58,563 nt of DNA from an uncultured Clostridia bacterium. GTDB taxonomy: Bacteria; Bacillota; Clostridia; Christensenellales; UBA1242. Location: NCBI GenBank assembly GCA_944381105.1, contig CALWJU010000010.1:1-58563 (forward strand), written 5' to 3'. How positions within the stretch are numbered: position 1 is the stretch's first letter; the number at the start of each line of letters is the position of its first letter. The position numbers and the translations under genes are program-made. The notes below the pieces were generated by a model, which searched no databases, was not told the DNA's origin, and saw only the letters and a program-made list of their open reading frames with translations. Below are positions 44,348 through 52,239 of the stretch, one piece after another.

Positions 44348-45832
44348 CTAAATTATCTGTAAACTCTTTTTATAGACCTTTTTATAATCATGAGCAACTT
44401 TCATACCCTCAATTATCTCAAATGAGGCATCCTTTTCGGCTACCGTTTTCATGATGATAGAGTCGCCTAAAATATCGCATACAATATCTTGTATAATAGG
44501 TTTTCTTGATGCGTTAAGTGCAACTGCAAGTTTAACAATTATTCCAAGTTTTCTCACTGCTTCAAGGTCCTCTTCTGTCAAAATATCCTTGTACTTTATC
44601 CAGTCATTGAGCGAAAAGTCATCAAGATTTTGACAAATACAAATAAATCCAGCAATCAATAGTTCTCGGTGCGACACACCTACAATATCTGAGTATACGA
44701 TTTTATCAAAACCATATTTTGCATAGTTTTCACTATTTATGCACTTTCCGCAGTCAAACATATATGAGGCAATACGCAGAGGTTTAACGTAGAACCTTGG
44801 CAGTTTGTGCATTACCTTCAATTGTTTAAATAATATTGTCGCCATATTGTATACTTGTGGATTGATTGAAAATTCGTCGTTATTGAACTCTAAATAACTT
44901 TCAAGTGAGTTTGTAAGCAAATCATTAAATTTCTCTTGACTTGCACTCAATACATTGACCTGCAACAATCCTCCTCTTAGTGAGGCTGTTGACACTGCAA
45001 GTTCTTTTAACCCTAGTTCCTCAAATATAGCCTTTATGATAGCAAAACCTGCTGTTATTTTTTCAGCGTCATCATAGTCAATGCCCTTTATCTTTCTAAT
45101 TTTGTCAAGTTCGAGTCCCTCAACAAATTTGAAAGTACTATCCATCGCCTCTTTCGTCAAGATGTAGTTATTGTCGATATTGAGAGAGTACTTTTGTATC
45201 TTCTTCGCAATTCTTCCCATGGAGATAAAGGCATCACCCATGCCGACAATTTTTAAATCTTCTTCAAGGTTTGTTAAAAAGCCCTCTTTTTTGATGGTCT
45301 TTCTTATCTCTTTAACTACGCTATCAAGACCTTTTCCATTGACATCTAATGTAAAAGTTCCCACATTGTAAACAAGGCTACCCAGAATTGCCCGTCTATT
45401 GTACTTTACAATATAGGTCTTATATGAACCCACGTATACAAACATTCCCTTGGCACTATCAATGCTGTTTACCACAGAGTTAAAGAGATATTTTATATAG
45501 TCCTCATCACTTACAACAACAAAGTTTAGTCCTGTATTGTTGTAAATCTCGTCCAAAAATCCCCTATAATTTCTTGCTTTATAGATAACGCTTGAACATG
45601 CCGATATAATTTTGCTAACACCATGGTCCTCTATCATCTGCCTATACACTTTTAAAAATTCAATCAGTTGATTTTTGGTGGCAGGAGATAAAAGTTCATT
45701 CTTTGCAAGTTCATCCCCCAAAGGATAACTTTGATTTTTAACAAGTGCTATCATACTTTTTCCATTGCTAACCTTATATATTGTAAGTTTTAAGGTTTTC
45801 TCATTAAGTTCAATTATTGCTATCTTTTCCAT
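44348..45832 (-). CDS. Degenerate Ppx/GppA-HD protein (probable pseudoenzyme)
   Basis: Overall layout of an exopolyphosphatase/GppA protein: two actin-like halves (about 1-130, 130-300) and a C-terminal HD-like helical domain (330-494). But phosphate-binding loop 1 reads IIELNEKTLKLTIY (usual IDIGSNSxRLxI), loop 2 reads VYVGSYKTYIVKY (usual VDIGGGSTEL), and the HD pair reads MFDCGK where LHDIGK is expected. The later family block VSTASLRGGLL and a SHREL segment are kept. Loss of the Asp, Gly and Ser of the active site suggests no catalysis. The start at 45832 has AGGAG five bases upstream. It overlaps the ferredoxin gene by 23 bases. Confidence 0.75.
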   Translation of the reverse strand: MEKIAIIELNEKTLKLTIYKVSNGKSMIALVKNQSYPLGDELAKNELLSPATKNQLIEFLKVYRQMIEDHGVSKIISACSSVIYKARNYRGFLDEIYNNTGLNFVVVSDEDYIKYLFNSVVNSIDSAKGMFVYVGSYKTYIVKYNRRAILGSLVYNVGTFTLDVNGKGLDSVVKEIRKTIKKEGFLTNLEEDLKIVGMGDAFISMGRIAKKIQKYSLNIDNNYILTKEAMDSTFKFVEGLELDKIRKIKGIDYDDAEKITAGFAIIKAIFEELGLKELAVSTASLRGGLLQVNVLSASQEKFNDLLTNSLESYLEFNNDEFSINPQVYNMATILFKQLKVMHKLPRFYVKPLRIASYMFDCGKCINSENYAKYGFDKIVYSDIVGVSHRELLIAGFICICQNLDDFSLNDWIKYKDILTEEDLEAVRKLGIIVKLAVALNASRKPIIQDIVCDILGDSIIMKTVAEKDASFEIIEGMKVAHDYKKVYKKSLQII

Positions 45833-46007
45833 TATCACTCCTACTTAAATCTATTGCTTCAACTGGACAACTTGCCTGACAAGAACCACATCTGATACAT
45901 TTTGTCTTGTCTATCTTTGCCTGTCCATTTTCATCAAAACTTATAGCACCAACAGGACAAATAGCCACGCAAGTCCCACATCCTATACATTTTGTTTTGT
46001 CTACCAT
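45810..46007 (-). CDS. 2[4Fe-4S] ferredoxin
   Basis: A 65-aa bacterial-type ferredoxin with two Cys motifs, CIGCGTCVAICPVGAI and CIRCGSCQASCPVEAI, each binding one 4Fe-4S cluster; low-potential electron carrier of anaerobes. The chosen start at 46007 has GGAGG eight bases upstream; earlier Mets lack a site. Its C-terminal end overlaps the Ppx-like gene by 23 bases, so their translation is coupled. The preceding TauE half-gene is 52 bp away. What it reduces is not shown by the context. Confidence 0.93.
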   Translation of the reverse strand: MVDKTKCIGCGTCVAICPVGAISFDENGQAKIDKTKCIRCGSCQASCPVEAIDLSRSDNGKDSNN

Positions 46008-46059
46008 CTTTTGTTCCTCCATTACACCTAATTTTAGCATATTTTTCGACGTTTGTAAA

Positions 46060-46428
46060 CTATTTTTTTATTACTTTTATAAGTTCGATAATAGAAAGAA
46101 GGGATAAAAACACTCCATAGATAGTTCGAAGCACCCCAGCCTGCAAAATTCCAGCAAGAAAAGAGCCAAACACTGAAAAAACAACACCGCTTAAAATGAT
46201 ATAGATTATTCCCCTTGTATTAATGTAACCATTCTTGTAATGGATGATAAGAGCAAAGAGAGACATGACAAGAAAGGAGACAAGATTTATCCCCTGACTG
46301 AGTTTTTGGTCAAAGCCTAAAAATATGGTGAGCAATGGTATTAGCACAGTTCCGCCACCCATACCTAGTCCGCCAAATATACCTGCTAGCAAACCGCAAA
46401 CTATGTAAAGAAAAATTGTTAAAGCCAT
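46060..46428 (-). CDS. TauE/SafE-family half-transporter (subunit 1)
   Basis: A 122-aa membrane protein with four predicted helices and the family start GLLAGIFGGLGMGGGTVLIPLL (Gly-rich loop near residues 12-30). Ordinary TauE/SafE permeases have eight helices in about 250 residues, formed by two such halves. The second half is encoded at 46870-47403, on the same strand, so the two probably form a heterodimer. These permeases export organosulfonates or sulfite-like anions; the substrate is unknown. GGAGGAG precedes the ATG. Eight 0A-box-like sites lie 50-205 bp upstream. Confidence 0.85.
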   Translation of the reverse strand: MALTIFLYIVCGLLAGIFGGLGMGGGTVLIPLLTIFLGFDQKLSQGINLVSFLVMSLFALIIHYKNGYINTRGIIYIILSGVVFSVFGSFLAGILQAGVLRTIYGVFLSLLSIIELIKVIKK

Positions 46429-46478
46429 ATCTCCTCCATTTAATTTTTATTTATCTAAAAGTTAAAAGTTTTATTTTT

Positions 46479-46634
46479 TTCGACATTTACGTGATATTTT
46501 CGACGTTTGCATTTTTTGAATTTAATTTTCGACGTTTATTTGATTTTTTCGACATTTACAAGAGATTTTCGTCATTTATATGTTTTTTTCGACAATTGCA
46601 AGAGATTTTCGACATTTATATGTTTTTTTCGACA
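46479..46634 (-). promoter_or_regulatory. Array of eight 0A-box-like sites
   Basis: Read on the minus strand, the heptamers are TGTCGAA (five), CGTCGAA (two) and TGACGAA (one). Their left ends are at 46479, 46499, 46528, 46548, 46568, 46588, 46608 and 46628: spacing 20 bp except one of 29. Each is followed by AA. Spacers alternate between AAAAACATATAAA-like and AATCTCTTGCAAT-like, so the array grew by 40-bp duplication. TGTCGAA is the Spo0A recognition core. Confidence 0.6.
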
Positions 46635-46682
46635 ATTGCAAGAGATTATCATCCTTTTAAAAATAAAATCCTATTTTTTTTG

Positions 46683-46764
46683 GCTATGTGATGCGTGCGT
46701 AAAACGCACAAATTCGCAAGAATTTATAAAATTTTACCAAAGTAAAATTTTAGCATCACATAGC
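46683..46764 (+). repeat. Cloverleaf repeat, family A, copy R5
   Basis: Closing stem GCTATGTGATGC/GCATCACATAGC (12 bp). Hairpin 1 is GTGCGT-AAA-ACGCAC; hairpin 2 AAATTC-GCAA-GAATTT (46710-46725); hairpin 3 TAAAATTTTAC-CAAA-GTAAAATTTTA. Hairpin 1 differs from R4 by paired changes, and hairpin 3 has the C-G loop-closing pair of R3. Confidence 0.9.
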
Positions 46765-46869
46765 GTTTTAATAATCACAACATTTTAAGATAATTTAACG
46801 TTTACGACATTATTTTTAAGTTTTTTTAATGTTTTTTCTGCGTTTTCACCTATTTTCATATAAATTTTT

Positions 46870-47403
46870 TCAAATTATCATCTTTATACCACCAGCAAGC
46901 ATGATAAGAGCAAAGATAATTCTGACCGCTTTGGGAGGTAAAAATTTTAATGCAAATGCTCCTATCACTCCGCCAACCACTACGCCTATTCCCACCGTCA
47001 AGAGAGGAAGAGAGTCAACAAAACCATTTATTACATAAATTGAGGCGGATATTAGAGATAGCGGAAATATAACTGCAATAGCGGTTGCATGCGAGGTTTT
47101 AGCGTCAAGCGATAACGATTTTTGGAGTAATGGCACACATATCATTCCACCGCCACCACCAAAAAATCCATTCAAAAAACCTATTAAACTACCACACAGC
47201 AAGAGGACAAACTTATTCAACTTTTTTGTCTCTTTTTGACCTGTTTTGCTATCTTTTGTCGAAAAGTTATCCTTATCTCTTTGCTCTCCATTTTTCGACA
47301 TTCTTTGCAGACAAAACAAGGTCTTGCCTAACATAATTTTAGTCCTTTTTACACATTTTAGGTTTGTAAGGCGTTGCTTTATAATAATTCTCTTCTTTTT
47401 CAT
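46870..47403 (-). CDS. TauE/SafE-family half-transporter (subunit 2)
   Basis: A 177-aa protein with a charged N-terminal extension (about 60 residues) and a four-helix TauE half beginning FVLLLCGSLIGFLNGFFGGGGGMICVPLL. The Gly-rich loop matches that of subunit 1, so together they rebuild the eight-helix permease. No ribosome binding site supports the Met at 47403; internal Mets at residues 24 and 35 are alternatives, so the extension may be shorter. It is separated from subunit 1 by the 0A-like array and a cloverleaf repeat, meaning subunit 1 can be regulated separately. It diverges from the 1155-aa surface-protein gene. Confidence 0.8.
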   Translation of the reverse strand: MKKKRIIIKQRLTNLKCVKRTKIMLGKTLFCLQRMSKNGEQRDKDNFSTKDSKTGQKETKKLNKFVLLLCGSLIGFLNGFFGGGGGMICVPLLQKSLSLDAKTSHATAIAVIFPLSLISASIYVINGFVDSLPLLTVGIGVVVGGVIGAFALKFLPPKAVRIIFALIMLAGGIKMII

Positions 47404-47435
47404 ACATTTATTATGAATAAATATGGTAAAAATAT

Positions 47436-47464
47436 TTGATTAATCAAGATAAATGTTGTATAAT
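47436..47464 (+). promoter_or_regulatory. Sigma-A promoter of the 1155-aa surface protein gene
   Basis: TTGATT (47436-47441), 17-bp spacer, TATAAT (47459-47464), 45 bp before the ATG. Confidence 0.75.
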
Positions 47465-47509
47465 ATCTAGGTATTAAACTTACTTAATCTTATATTATAA
47501 AGGTGGATT

Positions 47510-50500
47510 ATGCTAAAAACTAGAAAAAGTAAATCAAATTTATTAAAATTATGTGTGGCGTTTCTTTTCCCATTCACCCTTTTTGGTGGGCTTATGACAA
47601 CTCAGTTTGCTCATGCTGACGGAGAGAACTATGCCTACTACTATCAAGAGAATGTCTCTGTAACCAACGGCGACTTTACCTCTGGCTCGGTGCTTTCATC
47701 TGGCGATAACCTTTCTGGCTGGACTGTTACTGATGAGACTTCTTCCTCTAATGCGACAGGCATGTTTGTCGATACAGGTACAGGCAGTAGTACAAGTGAT
47801 GATGAGTCAAATGCTACCTTCTCTGAAAATCAAGAGAGATATTTGCTAAACGAAAATCCTGGTGCTAACCTAGGCGACGATAGCAGAATTTTGATGATTA
47901 ACTCAAAGTCTAACTCAAATTCTACAAATGTTAGTGCATCAAAGGGATATTATTCAGACTCCATTTCTTTGGAGGCTAACTCATTCTATAAATTCACAAT
48001 TGCTGTAAGAACTATGACTAATGGCGATAGCAAACCTGTCAGTGCCTCTATTTATGTAGATGGTCTTACCGACAGTGAGGGCGAGGAAGTTAAGGCAGGA
48101 ATTGAGGACATTACCTCGCAGGTTTGGCATGAGTACTTTATCTACATTGCAACAGGTGCGTCTAGTCAAGAGGTCAACATTCAGTTATATCTCGGCGGTG
48201 ATGACGGAGTGGTAAGTTCTGGTGCAGTTTTCTTTGACAGCGTCAGCGGTGTTCGTCTATCTGAAAACGCTTTCTTTGAAGAGTGCTACTCATCTAACGC
48301 TGGCTATCAAGGTCAAGACAGGCTTATAGCAAGTGGAGAAGAAAGGTGCTTTGTTATAGACAGTTTAGTGGACAACTCCTCCCTTATCGACACCAGCGCA
48401 GGACAAAATTTCGACTTTGAATTTAAAGATGTAAATGACGATGCAAATTCACTAAATACTCTTGGCAACTACTGGTCTATTTTAGAGGCTCACGACGGAC
48501 ATGCTTACATTGAAAATATTCGTGATATGCAACCTACCTATTTTAAAAATACCTATGGTTATGAGTATGTCGGCGACGATTTAACCTATAACAACAAAAA
48601 CGCTATGATACTTACCACATTAGGCGAAAGCGGTTATGTTGGAGTGCAGTCGAGTGAATTTGAGATAAAAGCACACACCGTTTATAAGATTTCTTTCAAT
48701 ATCAAAGTGGCTGGAATAGAAAGCGGTTCTTTCTATTTCAAAGTTCAAGAAAATGATACCATTTACTCACTTTATAGCGACATTTTGACAGATGACGAAG
48801 AGGATACAACAAAGGACTACCTCGCTTTGCAAGACGGGCAGACAAGCAGTATCTCCTCTAACAGTGAAAACGCTCCTATGAATGACTATCAAACTGTTGA
48901 AATGTATGTTAAAGGACATTCACTCTATGACACTTCTGTAAATTTCCAGTTATGGCTTGGCGATAGCGAGACCTCGGCAAATGGTACTGTTGTAATTGAC
49001 AATATAACTGTTGAATATGCAAGTGATGAAGAGTTCTCTTCCGCTTCAAACTCGGTAGAATTTACTTCATTTAGTTCTGACCCTGCTACAATTCCAAACT
49101 CATATTTTAACTCCACTGAGGCTGATGGTCCTGGCTCTTATCCTATCTCTGCAACCGACTGGACAAGTGAGATAGAAAGTGAAGATTATAATACCTCTGG
49201 TGTCGTTTACCTTTATGACCTTGCTCACTACAATGAAAACTACTTAGGTAAATATGACTGGGCAGGAATTTATCCTGGACAGATACGAAATGATATAAAT
49301 GGTGTAGTTCTTCCTAACAATGTGTACATGATGTACAACTCGGTAAACTCATACCAGTCTCTTACCTCATCAACATACACCCTCGACAATGATTCCTACT
49401 ATAAGTTGTCATTTAACTACTACAATGAAAACAGAGGTTCACTTAACGCCTCTAAAATCAAGGTTGAGGTCGTTGACGAAAATGGTATTGTTTTGTTCTC
49501 GCAAGACAACATCTCCTCTCGTGATAATTGGAACACTATGAACATCTTCTTCCACACTGCCGAACTTGTTTCGCATAATATTCAAGTTGTAATCCATTTC
49601 GGAGAGGATGACCCAGACAAGAAAGTTGGCGGTATTGTATACCTCGACAATTTCGTGGTTGAAGAGTCTAATGAGACTGAATTTAATGCCTATACGTCTA
49701 TATATAAGGCTGACCTTACAAATTATTTCTTAAATCTCACAGAAAATGGAGAGGTTTCAAGTACTATTACTACAACATCTGCCTATGACTTTGCGGTTGA
49801 ACCTATCTACGACCTTGCTGGCGAAGAGGAGTTCGACTTCGCAAATGGTGGCATAATAAGTGGCAACAACAACCCTTATGGCAACGAGTTTGTAATTAAC
49901 GATTCCAACTATCTTGCCATTCAGACCTTCCTTGCATCTCGTGCAAGTTTGACCTCTGCCTACACTATTAGCATGGATGCTGACGGATACTACAAACTCA
50001 CCTTTGACCTTGCTACTATCTTCGGTGAAAGTGCCTTAAATGCTAGCACTGATGAGCATGACTGTCAGTATGGTGTTACAATCACAGTTGACGGATTTGA
50101 GCCTATCACTGAAATTGTTACAGGCGGAGATCTTAAATCATACACTATATACTTTAACGCTAGTGAAGCAGTTGCTCCTACAATATCCTTTACTTTGGTA
50201 AGTGATTGCCATGAGACTATCGGTACTGCCCTAATCACCCACCTTGATTTTAACTCTGTAACTGAGAGCGAGTACAACAACGCAGTCCTTTCTAGCAACT
50301 ATGGTTCTACCGTCTTTACCTCTGCTCAAAATGCAACTGAGAGCGACGAAGATACCGACACTGACGAGGATACCGACGAGGACACTAGCACCGATGATAC
50401 AACTGAGCCTGAGGCTACTTCTCCATGGCTACTTGTATCCTCTCTTATCTTTGCAGTTGCAATCATAATTGCTATAATCGGCTTTGCTCTTAGACATGTT

Positions 50501-50977
50501 AAGATTAAAAAGATTGAAAGAATTAGACAAGAAAGTTATGACAGAAAGTTATCGAAGAACCATGACGTCATACTAGTAGAGGCACAAAAACGAAGAGACG
50601 AAGAGGTTAGGCAGTTGCAAAATGCTAAGAAGATGTTTGAAGAAGATAAGGCTAGACTTGAAGAAGAACACAAAGCCTTTGTTCGAGAAAACAGACTTAA
50701 TAGCAAAGGAAAGATATCAAAGGAAATTGAAAAGTCCATCAAGAAATACAATAACGATATAATCAACCTTGATGAAAAGATTTCTATTATTTCTGAAAAG
50801 ATTGATACAGTTATGTCTGCCGACTATCTCTTAACTATTGAGCGAAGAATAGTTGCCGAAGAGGACAGCCAACTCAAAAAAGACAAAAGAGAGTACAAAA
50901 AAGAACTCAAAAGAATTAAAGAAATGGAAAAGAACTCTCGTAAGTCAGAACCTCAAAACAATGATGAGGAACAATAG
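47510..50977 (+). CDS. Large surface protein with carbohydrate-binding-like jelly rolls, C-terminal helix and cytoplasmic coiled coil
   Basis: The 1155-aa precursor has a signal peptide cleaved near AHA-DG (residue 37). The ectodomain holds at least four jelly-roll units, each opening with a (N)GDF/NSYF start and carrying a YKLSF-type strand and a FDSVSGVRL/IDNITVEYA/LDNFVVEES strand, as in CBM4/CBM6-like carbohydrate-binding modules (about 50-250, 275-505, 520-725, 730-920). An acidic Thr/Asp/Glu linker precedes one transmembrane helix (about 970-992), followed by a basic stop-transfer and a cytoplasmic coiled coil (about 1000-1155). So it spans the membrane with a sizeable cytoplasmic tail, unusual for a binding protein. 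AAAGGTGG precedes the ATG. Confidence 0.8.
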   Translation: MLKTRKSKSNLLKLCVAFLFPFTLFGGLMTTQFAHADGENYAYYYQENVSVTNGDFTSGSVLSSGDNLSGWTVTDETSSSNATGMFVDTGTGSSTSDDESNATFSENQERYLLNENPGANLGDDSRILMINSKSNSNSTNVSASKGYYSDSISLEANSFYKFTIAVRTMTNGDSKPVSASIYVDGLTDSEGEEVKAGIEDITSQVWHEYFIYIATGASSQEVNIQLYLGGDDGVVSSGAVFFDSVSGVRLSENAFFEECYSSNAGYQGQDRLIASGEERCFVIDSLVDNSSLIDTSAGQNFDFEFKDVNDDANSLNTLGNYWSILEAHDGHAYIENIRDMQPTYFKNTYGYEYVGDDLTYNNKNAMILTTLGESGYVGVQSSEFEIKAHTVYKISFNIKVAGIESGSFYFKVQENDTIYSLYSDILTDDEEDTTKDYLALQDGQTSSISSNSENAPMNDYQTVEMYVKGHSLYDTSVNFQLWLGDSETSANGTVVIDNITVEYASDEEFSSASNSVEFTSFSSDPATIPNSYFNSTEADGPGSYPISATDWTSEIESEDYNTSGVVYLYDLAHYNENYLGKYDWAGIYPGQIRNDINGVVLPNNVYMMYNSVNSYQSLTSSTYTLDNDSYYKLSFNYYNENRGSLNASKIKVEVVDENGIVLFSQDNISSRDNWNTMNIFFHTAELVSHNIQVVIHFGEDDPDKKVGGIVYLDNFVVEESNETEFNAYTSIYKADLTNYFLNLTENGEVSSTITTTSAYDFAVEPIYDLAGEEEFDFANGGIISGNNNPYGNEFVINDSNYLAIQTFLASRASLTSAYTISMDADGYYKLTFDLATIFGESALNASTDEHDCQYGVTITVDGFEPITEIVTGGDLKSYTIYFNASEAVAPTISFTLVSDCHETIGTALITHLDFNSVTESEYNNAVLSSNYGSTVFTSAQNATESDEDTDTDEDTDEDTSTDDTTEPEATSPWLLVSSLIFAVAIIIAIIGFALRHVKIKKIERIRQESYDRKLSKNHDVILVEAQKRRDEEVRQLQNAKKMFEEDKARLEEEHKAFVRENRLNSKGKISKEIEKSIKKYNNDIINLDEKISIISEKIDTVMSADYLLTIERRIVAEEDSQLKKDKREYKKELKRIKEMEKNSRKSEPQNNDEEQ

Positions 50978-51060
50978 GGTTAAAAAATAGTCAAAAATAT
51001 TTAAACAGTATAACTCTTAAATAAAGCAGTGAAATATTGCTTAAATTGAACTCAAACAAA

Positions 51061-51089
51061 AAACCGCCAGACTATATCTGGTGGTTTTT
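51061..51089 (+). terminator. Terminator of the 1155-aa gene
   Basis: AAACCGCCAGA/TCTGGTGGTTT stem (one G-T pair), loop CTATA, then T-run. Confidence 0.85.
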
Positions 51090-51294
51090 CATATAACGGG
51101 TAAAACCCTCCATTACAAGTAGCAAGAAAATCGTGCTAACTTACCTAGGCATAGGTTATTCACTCCTATTTTTTCATAATCTTTTACATTGTTCTATCTT
51201 TCATTATTTGTTGCTCCATTTTATTGATTGTGTAGTATTCTCCCTTCGCTCTCCTTATTCTTTGATTTTTTTCGTTCAACGGCAAACCTAAAAC

Positions 51295-51319
51295 AATCAC
51301 CAGATTATCTGGTGGTTTT
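51295..51319. terminator. Second related terminator hairpin
   Basis: AATCACCAGA/TCTGGTGGTT stem, loop TTA, then TTTA. It is similar in sequence to the hairpin at 51061. Confidence 0.65.
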
Positions 51320-51331
51320 ATTATACAACAA

Positions 51332-51358
51332 AAAACCGTCAGAATATCTGGCAGTTTT
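51332..51358. terminator. Third related terminator hairpin
   Basis: AAAACCGTCAGA/TCTGGCAGTTTT, loop ATA, with one mismatch and one T-G pair, and T-run. Confidence 0.6.
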
Positions 51359-51374
51359 ATTAAACAAATAATAG

Positions 51375-51419
51375 ATAATAAAAAATAATGACACTTTAAT
51401 AGTCATTATTTTTTATTAT
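51375..51419. terminator. Perfect 18-bp hairpin terminator
   Basis: ATAATAAAAAATAATGAC is perfectly complementary to the segment 51402-51419, with a 9-base loop. It lies downstream of the minus-strand Asp-rich protein unit and acts either way. Confidence 0.8.
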
Positions 51420-51504
51420 TATGAAGTTTTAAACCATTTATATGTTTCAAAGAAAAGTATAAAAATATATAATAGTTATTGAAAAACATTAAAGATTAAT
51501 AAGA

Positions 51505-51627
51505 TTAATTATTTTTCAAAACATAATCTACGAGAGGCTCTATATATTTTTCATCCGTCCAATCACAATTTTTATCTTTCGCCTCCATTAAAGCCATACT
51601 ACCATAGTAGGTATCAATCCTCGTCAT
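51505..51627 (-). CDS. Possible 40-residue protein overlapping the Asp-rich gene
   Basis: The frame reads MTRIDTYYGSMALMEAKDKN, then CDWTDEKYIEPLVDYVLKNN, then stop. It is balanced in composition and looks like a real helical peptide. The ATG lies inside the last codons of the Asp-rich gene, overlapping by 14 bases in another frame, so it would depend on coupling; there is no ribosome binding site because the upstream DNA is a GAT/GAC repeat. It could also be the lost C-terminus of the Asp-rich protein after a frameshift in that repeat. No family is recognised. Confidence 0.4.
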   Translation of the reverse strand: MTRIDTYYGSMALMEAKDKNCDWTDEKYIEPLVDYVLKNN

Positions 51628-52144
51628 CGTCGTCATAGTCATAGTCGTCATCGTCTATATCATCATCGTCGTCTATATCGTCGATATCGTCGTCATCATC
51701 ATTATCATCGTCATCGTCATCATCCGAAAAAACTTCATCATCAAAAGAGATATCCGAGTCATCCTCGTCAAATGATAAATCTTGCGTCAAATCATCGTCA
51801 TCGTCAAGCAATGAAGACTTTGTTATATCGTTGACAGAAGCCATTTCTCCTGTCTCGTCGTCTATTGTCATTATGTCGTCCTCATCCTCACGAACCATAT
51901 AGTCCTCCCAATCGGAGTTAAGTTCGCCGTCTTCATTCTGATGTTCTTTTAAACAACTTGAACACATAATCTCATCTGGTTGTATATAGTTGGTCTTGCA
52001 TATAGGGCAAAGTTCGAGGTCAATATCATCGACATAGTCCCGTCTTGCCTCCATTTCAGCCTTACAAACAGGGCAGAATTTATCTTTTTTTTGTATATAA
52101 TTTATCTCACATCTAGGACATCTTATATAAACAGGTTTTTTCAT
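51614..52144 (-). CDS. Zinc ribbon protein with Asp-rich tail
   Basis: The 176-aa protein has N-terminal Cys pairs CPRC, CPVC, then CPIC and CSSC (residues 9-12, 24-27, 46-49, 60-63), forming two zinc ribbons, with the YIQ linker repeated after the first and third pairs. From residue 75 on it is strongly acidic and ends in a 50-residue Asp-rich tract encoded by GAT/GAC repeats. It has no catalytic motif; the acidic tail may contact a basic partner such as RNA polymerase or ribosomal proteins. AAGGAG precedes the ATG. It is followed by a possible overlapping small gene. Confidence 0.8.
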   Translation of the reverse strand: MKKPVYIRCPRCEINYIQKKDKFCPVCKAEMEARRDYVDDIDLELCPICKTNYIQPDEIMCSSCLKEHQNEDGELNSDWEDYMVREDEDDIMTIDDETGEMASVNDITKSSLLDDDDDLTQDLSFDEDDSDISFDDEVFSDDDDDDDNDDDDDIDDIDDDDDIDDDDYDYDDDDED

Positions 52145-52239
52145 ATTTCACTCCTTAACATACATTTTTTAATGTCTAACACATTATACATATATATTAT
52201 AAAAAAGTCTAATGTTTTTCTTAATTTTTTATAATTTTT

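Larger units (their letters stand above)
46429..46869. other. Intergenic region between the TauE halves
   Basis: It contains an array of eight TGTCGAA-like sites (46479-46634) and a family A cloverleaf (46683-46764). No gene is seen; the remaining sequence is T-rich. Confidence 0.65.
50978..51504. other. Intergenic region with four terminator hairpins
   Basis: No firm gene. It holds three related hairpins (51061, 51295, 51332) and an 18-bp perfect one (51375-51419). Between the first and second lies a 38-codon minus-strand open frame that I do not accept. Confidence 0.6.

Noticed and set aside
51184-51300. Minus-strand open frame of 38 codons starting with GTG, between two terminator hairpins
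   Set aside because: The start codon lies inside a terminator stem and there is no ribosome binding site; no family is recognised. It could be a remnant of a deleted gene.
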